DNA of 21,727 nt from a virus. The notes under the pieces were generated by a model. The model was given only the letters and a program-made list of their open reading frames with translations, was not told the DNA's origin and did not search any database. Of the stretch, positions 1-5,429 are shown piece by piece (position 1 is the first letter of the stretch; each line of letters starts with the position of its first letter). The stretch covers positions 1-21,727 of IMG/VR virus record IMGVR_UViG_3300047551_000886. One strand, given 5' to 3'. The position numbers and the translations under genes are program-made.

Positions 1-326
1 CAGACACTCAGGGAGTGGATGAGAACGGAAACCCGATAACCATCGTAGGTAAGAGTATCTACATTCACGGAACAGATATTGAACTGACAACTATTTATGC
101 CCGTATGCAGTTCACTGCTAACCCTGACGGGCGTACTATTGTGGCATCGTTTAAGACGTACCTTAACCATGATAGATTCCTTGCAGATGATGAACTCAAT
201 ACAACGGTGCATTCGTTGAATTTCGATTTTGTTATCCTTGAAACAGAGGTGCAATCTTTGGAGGTTGCTTTGAATTATTCGGTTGTCAAATTTGTTGAAT
301 TAGGATATAGTGCTATTATAGTTTAG
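1..326 (+). CDS. C-terminal part of small structural-type protein (5' truncated)
   Basis: The reading frame is already open at base 3 and continues to a TAG at 324-326, so the gene begins upstream of the window. About 107 residues are visible. They contain a motif TIYARMQF, then a polar stretch FKTYLNHDRFL and an ending rich in alternating hydrophobic residues (ALNYSVVKFVELGYSAIIV). This looks like a small beta-rich phage protein; similar short proteins recur in virion gene clusters of Bacteroidota phages, but I cannot name a function. A GTG at 15 could act as a start, but the frame stays open to the window edge, so that is not preferred. The gene converges on the minus-strand regulator, with overlapping stop codons. 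Confidence 0.6.
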   Translation, partial: DTQGVDENGNPITIVGKSIYIHGTDIELTTIYARMQFTANPDGRTIVASFKTYLNHDRFLADDELNTTVHSLNFDFVILETEVQSLEVALNYSVVKFVELGYSAIIV

Positions 327-811
327 TAGCTCCTAACCTTATACCCAACCTTCTTTCTTACTTCCTCGTTGAATTTCTTTATGGACATCGCCAGGACTTT
401 ATCTGAATAACGGCCCGTCTTTCTGAAGATCTTGCTTCTTAACGGATTTTCCGGAATCTCTTTCTCCATATGCATGTACTTATACATGTTGGTTATCATG
501 TGTCGGCATTTGCGCGTCACCTCGTACAGTCGGTATTCATTTCGATCTTTCTCACGGAATAGATGTATCATACCTTTGTCGGTAAGACGTTTGAAGCGCG
601 TCTTGTCCCAACCAAATACATTGGAGTACTCAACGAACTTATAGTAGTTGAACAGTCCTTCTGAGTAAAGATAAAGCAGCATCTCAAGGTCTATCTCTGA
701 CACGTCGTACTCTGTTTGTATGTACTTACGGATGACACGCCAGTATTTCAGGCAGTCTGTAGATGGCTCTCTACGGGTGTATTTCTTGATTATACTCTGT
801 TTAATTGGCAT
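323..811 (-). CDS. winged-helix DNA-binding protein, candidate late regulator
   Basis: This 162-aa protein is the only convincing minus-strand gene in the window. Residues about 40-105 fit a MarR-like winged helix. A first helix (DLEMLLYLYSEG) is followed by a probable recognition segment (FGWDKTRFKRLTDKGMI), then a charged wing (REKDRNEYRLYEV). The ends are strongly basic. It starts at ATG 809-811, which lies a few bases after a minus-strand TAAATTTG -7 box, so its mRNA may have almost no leader. That promoter interlocks with the promoter of the rightward operon, so the product may control its own gene and that operon; this is inference. It could instead be a DNA-binding virion or packaging accessory. 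No catalytic motif is visible. Confidence 0.72.
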   Translation of the reverse strand: MPIKQSIIKKYTRREPSTDCLKYWRVIRKYIQTEYDVSEIDLEMLLYLYSEGLFNYYKFVEYSNVFGWDKTRFKRLTDKGMIHLFREKDRNEYRLYEVTRKCRHMITNMYKYMHMEKEIPENPLRSKIFRKTGRYSDKVLAMSIKKFNEEVRKKVGYKVRSY

Positions 812-833
812 AGCAACAAATTTACTATCTTTG
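805..833 (+). promoter_or_regulatory. rightward Bacteroidota-type promoter (TTG-18-TATCTTTG)
   Basis: A -33 TTG at 805-807 and a -7 box TATCTTTG at 826-833 are separated by 18 bases. This matches the known Bacteroidota consensus TTG-N17-23-TAnnTTTG. The first ATG of the rightward operon is at 842, only 8 bases after the box. It is the best-matched promoter in the window. The -33 element lies just inside or beside the start of the divergent regulator gene. Confidence 0.75.
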
Positions 834-847
834 CATCAGATATGCAA
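817..847 (-). promoter_or_regulatory. leftward Bacteroidota-type promoter (TTG-20-TAAATTTG)
   Basis: Read on the minus strand, TTG (complement of 845-847) is followed after 20 bases by TAAATTTG (complement of 817-824). The regulator ATG (809-811) comes 5 bases further on. It fits TAnnTTTG exactly and overlaps the rightward promoter, whose -7 box sits within the spacer of this one. Confidence 0.55.
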
Positions 848-1042
848 ATCATTAGAAAGCATAAAGGTCTTGGCGACACAGTTGAGGCTGTGGCGAAATC
901 GATGTATGCTGATAAGATTGCAGAGGCTATTGCTCAAGGTGTAGGCGCTGAGGACTGTGGATGTGCAGCTCGTAAAGAGAAGCTGAACGACCCTGAGCTG
1001 TGGATAAACAAGATAATGTATGGGTCAAAGCAAGACAAGTAA
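842..1042 (+). CDS. small DCGC-motif phage protein, first gene of rightward operon
   Basis: This encodes 66 residues from ATG 842. An upstream extension of the frame to 716 would run back through the promoter and into the divergent regulator, so 842 is preferred. The protein has an N-terminal KGLGDTVEAVAK segment, a probable short helix, and then DCGCAARKEKLN (Cys39 and Cys41). I recognise GLGDT...DCGC..R..KLN as a pattern recurring in small proteins of Bacteroidota phage virion clusters, with unknown role. The paired cysteines could bind metal or form a disulfide. It is the first product of the switch region and overlaps the next gene by 23 bases. Confidence 0.65.
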   Translation: MQIIRKHKGLGDTVEAVAKSMYADKIAEAIAQGVGAEDCGCAARKEKLNDPELWINKIMYGSKQDK

Positions 1043-1280
1043 GTACTACGCAAAGAATCCTGAAGCGGCAGAGAAGCGCAGAGAGGATCAGCGTGAGCGA
1101 AACAAAGACCCTGAAAAGAAAAAATATCGAGCGCAACTTAATAAAGAGAGGCGCAAAAGAGGAGTTTACGGAAAAGGGGGCGCTGACATGTCTCATACAA
1201 AGGACGGAAAGTTGGTAGCAGAGAAGCCTTCACGTAATAGAGCAAGGAATGGATCTAACGGAAAAAGTACAAAGAAATGA
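1020..1280 (+). CDS. very basic small conserved phage protein
   Basis: This 86-aa product is exceptionally rich in Lys and Arg. Visible motifs are KTSKYYAKNPEA at the start, KKYRAQLNKERRKRG in the middle and DMSHTKDGK followed by NRARNGSNGK near the end. The same motif order appears in small proteins of many marine and flavobacterial phages; I know no function for them. The charge suggests nucleic-acid binding, either in packaged DNA or with host targets. The start at 1020 lies inside the preceding gene in another frame, and its stop overlaps the next start as ATGA at 1277-1280, indicating translational coupling. Confidence 0.6.
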   Translation: MGQSKTSKYYAKNPEAAEKRREDQRERNKDPEKKKYRAQLNKERRKRGVYGKGGADMSHTKDGKLVAEKPSRNRARNGSNGKSTKK

Positions 1281-1552
1281 GTGTAAGAGCATGGCATGAG
1301 ATCGTAACGGCAGCAGCAGGAACGGTAATATTGAACGATACGACTGCATACACAGATCCTATTAGCGCTATCTATGTGCTTGAGGACACTGTGTTCAATG
1401 TATTGACAGACGACGCTGGGAATGTTAAGGGCGACTATATTACTACTGCTGCAACGGCAGTTAAGGCAGGAGCTCTTATCACTCCATTTGATAAGCAGAA
1501 ACCATTTGTTAATATTGACCTCACTTCAGGGTCTGTAGTTTTGATTAAATAA
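1277..1552 (+). CDS. small virion-like protein, beta-rich
   Basis: This encodes 91 residues, rich in Thr, Val and Ala and poor in charge. The core reads AIYVLEDTVFNVLTDDAGNV, then TTAATAVKAGALITPFD and a hydrophobic end. The pattern of an IYVLEDTVF strand followed by KAGALITP looks like small decoration or fibre-associated proteins of Bacteroidota phages. I infer a virion role from composition and neighbours only. It is coupled on both sides: its ATG overlaps the upstream TGA, and its TAA overlaps the next ATG (TAATG at 1550-1554). Confidence 0.5.
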   Translation: MSVRAWHEIVTAAAGTVILNDTTAYTDPISAIYVLEDTVFNVLTDDAGNVKGDYITTAATAVKAGALITPFDKQKPFVNIDLTSGSVVLIK

Positions 1553-1797
1553 TGACAGCACTAGACGTACTTGAGTCTATAAAGAAACATGGATTTACTG
1601 GAGCAACAGTTATAGCCTTGTTTTGGATGAATAATCGTTTATCATCAGTTGAGTCACGTTTGTACGATTGCTATGATGATCTACGTCATACTGAAATAAG
1701 GATGCCGGATAGGAAAACTGAGCCATTGACGCACAATCCTAAACGGCTATTAGCAGTTTTGCCGTCAGATCGTAAGATAAAGAAGAATGTATGTTGA
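1552..1797 (+). CDS. holin-like/BhlA-like small membrane protein
   Basis: This encodes 81 residues. An N-terminal amphipathic stretch (LDVLESIKKHG) leads into one hydrophobic segment at about residues 14-26, followed by NNRLSSVESRLYDCYDDL, a short coiled-coil-like cytoplasmic part. This one-TM-plus-charged-helix layout resembles BhlA/UviB-type holin-like proteins. Placement directly before a two-TM membrane protein and upstream of a muramidase supports a lysis role. The C-terminal third (from about residue 50) is basic and unlike those families. The function is inference; an uncharacterised membrane anchor is possible. Confidence 0.5.
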   Translation: MTALDVLESIKKHGFTGATVIALFWMNNRLSSVESRLYDCYDDLRHTEIRMPDRKTEPLTHNPKRLLAVLPSDRKIKKNVC

Positions 1798-2024
1798 GTC
1801 TGATACGAATGCTTATTGCAGACATTGCTGTAGACACGCTAATGCGTGATGGTAAGTGGTCGCGTACGTCTTTAACTATGTTTACAGCTTGGCTGTTTGT
1901 AATTCTTATCGCTGTGATCGACTACATTCGGACAGGTTTTCATTTTGAGGTTTGGTGTACAATGGTTGCCGTTTCGGTAGGTGTTAAGGTAACTGACGCA
2001 TGGAGTAAAAAAATACAGAAGTAA
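1791..2024 (+). CDS. candidate holin (two membrane segments)
   Basis: This encodes up to 77 residues with two predicted membrane spans, roughly residues 26-45 (around AWLFVILIAVIDYI) and 51-68 (around CTMVAVSVGVKV), and a basic C-terminus (SKKIQK). Between the N-terminal helix and the first span is DGKWSRTS, a motif I recognise from small holin-like proteins of Bacteroidota phages. The start is ambiguous: ATG 1791 overlaps the preceding gene by 7 bases, whereas ATG 1812 would begin after its stop. The small size, two spans and linkage to spanin and muramidase genes support a holin or holin/antiholin pair with the preceding gene. Confidence 0.55.
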   Translation: MLSLIRMLIADIAVDTLMRDGKWSRTSLTMFTAWLFVILIAVIDYIRTGFHFEVWCTMVAVSVGVKVTDAWSKKIQK

Positions 2025-2635
2025 TGTACGGATACGGAGGAAAACTTATTGTTGTAAGTGGAGATGTGCCAGTAGGCGCAACGCTTATGAAGACGGGTCA
2101 AACAACGTCTTACAGGACGGGTGACGATGGAGATATCGAAGCAGGTCGGGCAACTTCATTCACGGTGCTTTCATCAAACAATCCTTTCGGTAACACCAAC
2201 CGATTTACAGACGAGTTAGGAGGTCAAACGTACACGAATACTATCGTTGTTGATTGGTCTACTTATGACGGCTCAACTGTGTTGGGGTGGAGAAAAACAA
2301 AGTCCACAGGTTATACAAATTGGAATACAGCTATTGACAATGCCCTTGCTTTAAGTATTGGCGGTTTTGCAACTGGTTGGAGGCTTCCAAATAGAGGGGA
2401 GCTATTCAGTATACTGAATCACGGTGTAGCCACATCTGTATTGAATTATGCACCTTTCAGCATCACGGCTGACACAAATATATGGACGGGAACAACAAAC
2501 AACATAACAACAGCTAACGCGTTTGTTTTAGCGTCAACAGGGACTGGTTCTATGGGTGCTTTTGATAAAACATCAGTAGCAGCAGAATACATTCCTTGCA
2601 GAACATTTACCGTATCAGGAACAACACTTTCATAA
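2024..2635 (+). CDS. DUF1566/Lcl-C domain protein, putative adhesin or virion surface protein
   Basis: This encodes 203 residues. From about residue 85 the sequence fits the DUF1566 (Lcl C-terminal) domain: a WN.AIDNA helix, then GWRLPNRGELFSI and later IWTGTT and a C-terminal strand region. This domain has a C-type-lectin-like fold and occurs in phage and bacterial surface adhesins. The N-terminal part has SYRTGDDGD and NTNRFTDELGG, which I associate with Bacteroidota phage versions. It starts at TAATG with the holin candidate. A host-surface or glycan-binding role is inferred. It is odd to find it within a lysis cluster, so it may decorate the virion. Confidence 0.6.
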   Translation: MYGYGGKLIVVSGDVPVGATLMKTGQTTSYRTGDDGDIEAGRATSFTVLSSNNPFGNTNRFTDELGGQTYTNTIVVDWSTYDGSTVLGWRKTKSTGYTNWNTAIDNALALSIGGFATGWRLPNRGELFSILNHGVATSVLNYAPFSITADTNIWTGTTNNITTANAFVLASTGTGSMGAFDKTSVAAEYIPCRTFTVSGTTLS

Positions 2636-2636
2636 T

Positions 2637-2864
2637 ATGAACTATCAATTTTCACAATTCGCAGGAACGATCATTAATCCTACCGTTGAAGTAGTAGGTG
2701 TTCACGATAACATTCAGAACAAGACTTGCTCTGTGTCAGTAGTGCTTTCTAATGCAGGAGGCAGTTACGGCATTAATCTTTCAGGCTTTACATACACGGA
2801 AACTTGGGAGGATGCCGATATTGAAGCATGGGTAAGTTCTGAACTTGATGGTTACGCAATTTAA
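2637..2864 (+). CDS. small conserved virion-like protein
   Basis: This encodes 75 residues beginning MNYQFSQFAG, with a beta-rich centre (TCSVSVVLSNAGGSYGINL) and an acidic tryptophan-containing end (TETWEDADIEAWVSSEL). The product has no membrane span and no signal peptide. The core pattern of VEVV...DNI..KTCSVSVVL with a W-E-D motif recurs next to DUF1566 proteins in Bacteroidota phages, suggesting a partner of the upstream protein; no function is known to me. The ATG lies one base after the upstream stop, and the TAA overlaps the next ATG (TAATG at 2862-2866). Confidence 0.5.
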   Translation: MNYQFSQFAGTIINPTVEVVGVHDNIQNKTCSVSVVLSNAGGSYGINLSGFTYTETWEDADIEAWVSSELDGYAI

Positions 2865-3382
2865 TGAACTACCTAAAAGGCATATTGTTATACGTTTTGT
2901 CGATGATTGCAGTCGCTCTGTTTGTGTTGGCAATGTCAGGCTGTGACGCATCCAAGCAACAACAGAAAGGCTGGAATAAGTTCGTTAAGTACGGAGGCAA
3001 AATAGATACGGTCAAGCAGACGGTAAACGTTCCTGTATATATTAAGGGGAAGGACGGTAGGGATAGCTTGATTTATGTAGAGAAGGAGATCGATTGTCCG
3101 GAGCCGAAGATAGAGTACAAGGACAGATGGCATGTAAGGCGTTTGGACAAGAGGGAGAGAGATAGCTTGAAGCATGTAAAGAAGATGGCAAAGATTCATG
3201 CAGATCTGACAATCGATAGTTTGAATAAGGTCATAAAGATAGAGCGTCAGAAGAAGGGTCAGGCAAGGCATGAAGCTAAAGAGGCTAAAAACGCTAAGTC
3301 AGGCGGATGGTCTAATCCGTGGATATGGGTAATCATAGGTGCTATGGTAATAACTTCAATCTATTTAATTAAGAAGCAATGA
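2864..3382 (+). CDS. candidate unimolecular spanin (lipoprotein signal plus C-terminal TM)
   Basis: This encodes 172 residues. The N-terminus is a hydrophobic signal segment (about residues 4-23) ending in AMSGC, a lipobox-like motif with Cys27 as the lipidation site. The middle is charged and periplasmic in type: first beta-prone (TVNVPVYIKGKDGRDSLIYV), then a long helical Arg/Lys-rich stretch (about residues 90-145). A C-terminal span follows (about residues 149-168, WSNPWIWVIIGAMVITSIYL) with a short KKQ tail. An N-terminal lipoprotein with a C-terminal membrane anchor is the layout of u-spanins, which join outer and inner membranes at the end of lysis. It overlaps the muramidase start (ATGA at 3379-3382). 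The family itself is not recognised; the call rests on topology and context. Confidence 0.6.
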   Translation: MNYLKGILLYVLSMIAVALFVLAMSGCDASKQQQKGWNKFVKYGGKIDTVKQTVNVPVYIKGKDGRDSLIYVEKEIDCPEPKIEYKDRWHVRRLDKRERDSLKHVKKMAKIHADLTIDSLNKVIKIERQKKGQARHEAKEAKNAKSGGWSNPWIWVIIGAMVITSIYLIKKQ

Positions 3383-3942
3383 GCAATATACAGAAGTACG
3401 TAGAGTTTGTAAGAAAGTGGGAGGGATCTCACGGAAGAAGTACAAATGATGTGAGTGCTGCAAAGTTTCCATGCCCTACACCATTTAAGGGCAAGACAGG
3501 ATGGCATACCAGTTCAGGAGTCACTTACAAAGTTTGGGTTTCTGAATATGGAACAGGCAGAGATGCTGAGTTTTTCTCTATGCCAACAGACATGTGGTGG
3601 AATATTTTCAAGAAACGATTTTGGAATAAGGTGTCTGCTGACAGTTTTAATTTCGGTATAGCCGTATTGCTTACAGACTGCGCATGGATGAGTGGAATAT
3701 CTGAGGGTGTTGACACGTTGCAAGATGCGTGTATTGCTCTTGGTTCAAAAATAAAGGACGATGGAGATATGGGGCCAAAGACAATAGCTGCTGCCAATTC
3801 TCACGATCCAAGGAAACTGTTCGACGAGATGTATAAAGTACGTGCTGCATTCTACAAGCAGATAGCTGTGGGTAAGCGCGCTGTTTATTACAACGGTTGG
3901 ATGAATAGATTGAACGACATCAAAGATAAATTCAGACCATAA
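3379..3942 (+). CDS. endolysin, GH108-type N-acetylmuramidase
   Basis: This 187-aa protein would cut the glycan strands of host peptidoglycan. Residues 7-17 (YVEFVRKWEGS) contain the probable catalytic Glu15 of the GH108 EGG motif, here EGS. A short motif GWHTSSGVTYKVW follows at 41-53, in the place of the family's G.T..GIT segment. A C-terminal peptidoglycan-binding part (about 125-180) carries DDGDMGPKTIAAAN. Its length matches single-domain phage muramidases. There is no signal peptide or membrane anchor, so it needs the holin. It follows the spanin candidate with an ATGA overlap. I am confident of the muramidase class and less so of substrate details. Confidence 0.85.
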   Translation: MSNIQKYVEFVRKWEGSHGRSTNDVSAAKFPCPTPFKGKTGWHTSSGVTYKVWVSEYGTGRDAEFFSMPTDMWWNIFKKRFWNKVSADSFNFGIAVLLTDCAWMSGISEGVDTLQDACIALGSKIKDDGDMGPKTIAAANSHDPRKLFDEMYKVRAAFYKQIAVGKRAVYYNGWMNRLNDIKDKFRP

Positions 3943-4079
3943 TGGCAAAGAAGGCAGACTCTGTAGTAAAGTTGCAGAAACCGAAGGTAAGCAGACCAGG
4001 TGTACATTCAAAATGCAGGTCAAGCAAGCTTAAGTCAAGCAAGAACTACAAAAAGAGATATCGCGGACAAGGAAGGTAA
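3942..4079 (+). CDS. 45-aa basic conserved phage protein (RPGVHSK motif)
   Basis: The gene begins in a TAATG overlap with the endolysin stop and encodes 45 residues. The protein is Lys/Ser-rich with the motif RPGVHSKCRSSK and an ending NYKKRYRGQGR. I recognise this signature as a tiny protein recurring in marine and Bacteroidota phage structural clusters. Its role is unknown; high charge suggests binding to nucleic acid or to a virion surface. It ends the first transcriptional block, since a new promoter begins 12 bases later. Confidence 0.6.
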   Translation: MAKKADSVVKLQKPKVSRPGVHSKCRSSKLKSSKNYKKRYRGQGR

Positions 4080-4090
4080 ATAAAATTGTT

Positions 4091-4121
4091 TATCTTTGTA
4101 CCTAATCTAATTTAATTCAAA
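4091..4121 (+). promoter_or_regulatory. promoter -7 box TATCTTTG with A/T-rich leader
   Basis: TATCTTTG at 4091-4098 is an exact TAnnTTTG box in a true intergenic space. No clear -33 TTG is visible at the expected distance. The leader to the ATG at 4122 is about 20 bases, A/T-rich, without a Shine-Dalgarno sequence, and ends AATTTAATTCAA. It probably drives the packaging genes. Confidence 0.6.
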
Positions 4122-4382
4122 ATGACAAAAATCAAAAATCTGAAGGATAACTCTACGCCTTCAAAAATCACATCAGAAGAACTTTCTGAAATGCAGGGCT
4201 TGAGCCGTGCATACAATCAGGTTAGAGCCAAGGTTGCTGACCTATCGTTCATGCATTACCAAGCACTACGCAACATGGAGGCGATGGAAGCTCGTATGGG
4301 TAAGTTCAATGAGGACATTACCAAGAAGTACAAGCTGAAAGAAGACGCGAAGATCGATCAATTAACAGGTGAGATAAAATGA
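4122..4382 (+). CDS. small coiled-coil phage protein
   Basis: This encodes 86 residues, mostly helical. The sequence begins ITSEELSEMQGL, then has heptad-like hydrophobics through about residue 70 (NQVRAKVADLSFMHYQALR, MEARMGKFNEDITKKY). No catalytic or membrane features are seen. Similar small coiled-coil proteins occur between the lysis and terminase genes of Bacteroidota phages. It is the first gene after the promoter at 4091, and its stop overlaps the next start (ATGA at 4379-4382). The role is unknown. Confidence 0.5.
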   Translation: MTKIKNLKDNSTPSKITSEELSEMQGLSRAYNQVRAKVADLSFMHYQALRNMEAMEARMGKFNEDITKKYKLKEDAKIDQLTGEIK

Positions 4383-4597
4383 CAATCCGGAAGATATCGG
4401 TAGGTACTGACCCACTGAAGGCTATGCACTATCAGTTGGGTTCTTATGTGATGAATGGCACGCATGAGATACAGTACATTGAGCTTACCGACTTCGGATT
4501 TGACATTTGGATAAAGAATGGTGCCAACGAAATATTGAAGTGGAAGACCATTAATCTTTACATGCCTGTAATAATCGAACACAATCTTGAGTTTTAA
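4379..4597 (+). CDS. small conserved phage protein (AMHYQLG motif)
   Basis: This encodes 72 residues with a beta-rich pattern: RKISVGTDPLKAMHYQLGS, then IQYIELTDFGFDIWIKNG and a final LKWKTINLYMPVIIEHNL. The MHY, IWIKN and MP..IEHN blocks are in the same order as in a short protein I associate with flavobacterial phage packaging clusters. No enzymatic motif is present. It is coupled to both neighbours (ATGA upstream, TAATG downstream). A structural or packaging accessory is possible; no better call can be made. Confidence 0.5.
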   Translation: MTIRKISVGTDPLKAMHYQLGSYVMNGTHEIQYIELTDFGFDIWIKNGANEILKWKTINLYMPVIIEHNLEF

Positions 4598-5172
4598 TGC
4601 GCTCACTGAATAGCTTTATTTGCAGACCAAAGAACGATAGACGGTACGAGAACACAAAAGAGATCGAGGGGAAACAAGTAGTTACATCATCAACCGACGA
4701 GGATCATCTTGCTGTAAACCGTATCGCTATCGTTGAGTCTGTTCCTATTAACTATAACGGCCCTATAAAGGATGGTGACGAGATAGTTGTGCATCATAAC
4801 ATCTTCCGTCTGTATGGAGACATGAAGGGTCGCGAGAAATCGTCATATGCCTTCCTGTTTGACAACAAGTTTGTTATTGACTACATTGACATATTTGCAT
4901 ACAGACGACCTGAAGGCAAGTGGTGCGCTATTGCACCATACTGCTTTGTAGCACCTGTTGACAAGGTGGGTAGTCAAGGATTTGATGAAAGTGGTCAATA
5001 CGAACCTCATCGCGGAGTGATAGTCTATCCTAACGAAGAACAGAGAGACCTTAATCCAGGTACTGAGATTATCTACCGTCCTCATATTGAGTATGAATTC
5101 AATATTGACGGTAAGAAGTTATATCGAATGAAAACGCATCATGTATGTCTGATAAACGAAAGGAAATCTTAG
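4597..5172 (+). CDS. conserved phage protein, possibly GroES-like
   Basis: This encodes 191 residues. The part at about 40-70 reads NRIAIVESVPINYNG, then GPIKDGDEIVVHHNIFR, like the K-x-GD-x-V turn of GroES/Cpn10 proteins. A later FVIDYIDIFAY and CFVAPVD could be the closing strands of the same barrel. The C-terminal third (about 120-190) is unfamiliar, with IVYPNEE and a conserved-looking YEFNIDGKKLYRM. If it is a co-chaperonin it would help fold the capsid protein with host GroEL; this is inference by pattern. Length is about twice that of GroES. It overlaps the following gene by 28 bases. Confidence 0.42.
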   Translation: MRSLNSFICRPKNDRRYENTKEIEGKQVVTSSTDEDHLAVNRIAIVESVPINYNGPIKDGDEIVVHHNIFRLYGDMKGREKSSYAFLFDNKFVIDYIDIFAYRRPEGKWCAIAPYCFVAPVDKVGSQGFDESGQYEPHRGVIVYPNEEQRDLNPGTEIIYRPHIEYEFNIDGKKLYRMKTHHVCLINERKS

Positions 5173-5429
5173 AGGCAGGCCGAGTGGCTGTTGACGAGCT
5201 TATTCGCGTACTGCGTGACCCTATTATTACTGGAGGAGATAGCGATCTGTCGGCAGACAAGATGAAGACTGCTGCTGCGGCAAAGCGTTTGGCATTTGAG
5301 GACGCTCTGGCTATGCTTGACAAGATAGAGCAAGAGGAGCCAGATCCAAATCAAGCTGAGATAGCAAAGAAAGCTGAGTCAATACCTGTATCATTTGTTG
5401 AGTCTAAAGCAAAAGGTAAAGAACGGTGA
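5145..5429 (+). CDS. candidate small terminase subunit
   Basis: This encodes 94 residues, largely helical and acidic at the C-terminus. An N-terminal KRKEILEAGRVAVDELIR is followed by DSDLSADKMKTAAAAKRLA and EDALAMLDKIEQEE. Its position directly before the large terminase, overlapping it by GTGA at 5426-5429, suggests the small subunit that recognises and presents phage DNA. I do not recognise a helix-turn-helix, and the protein is shorter than most small terminases (usually 140-200 aa), so the role is inferred from place. ATG 5145 gives a 28-base overlap with the previous gene. Confidence 0.45.
   Translation: MSDKRKEILEAGRVAVDELIRVLRDPIITGGDSDLSADKMKTAAAAKRLAFEDALAMLDKIEQEEPDPNQAEIAKKAESIPVSFVESKAKGKER

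Noticed and set aside
716-841. Longer version of the DCGC protein starting at 716.
   Set aside because: It would run across the interlocked promoters and antisense to the regulator gene, and the encoded stretch is not like the rest of the protein.
2446-2635. Diversity-generating retroelement target in the DUF1566 gene.
   Set aside because: No reverse transcriptase, template repeat or second copy is seen in this window; kept only as a testable idea under findings.
2936-3271. Minus-strand open frame of 111 codons opposite the spanin candidate.
   Set aside because: Antisense to a better-supported gene, no promoter, and Leu/Tyr-rich content typical of shadow frames.
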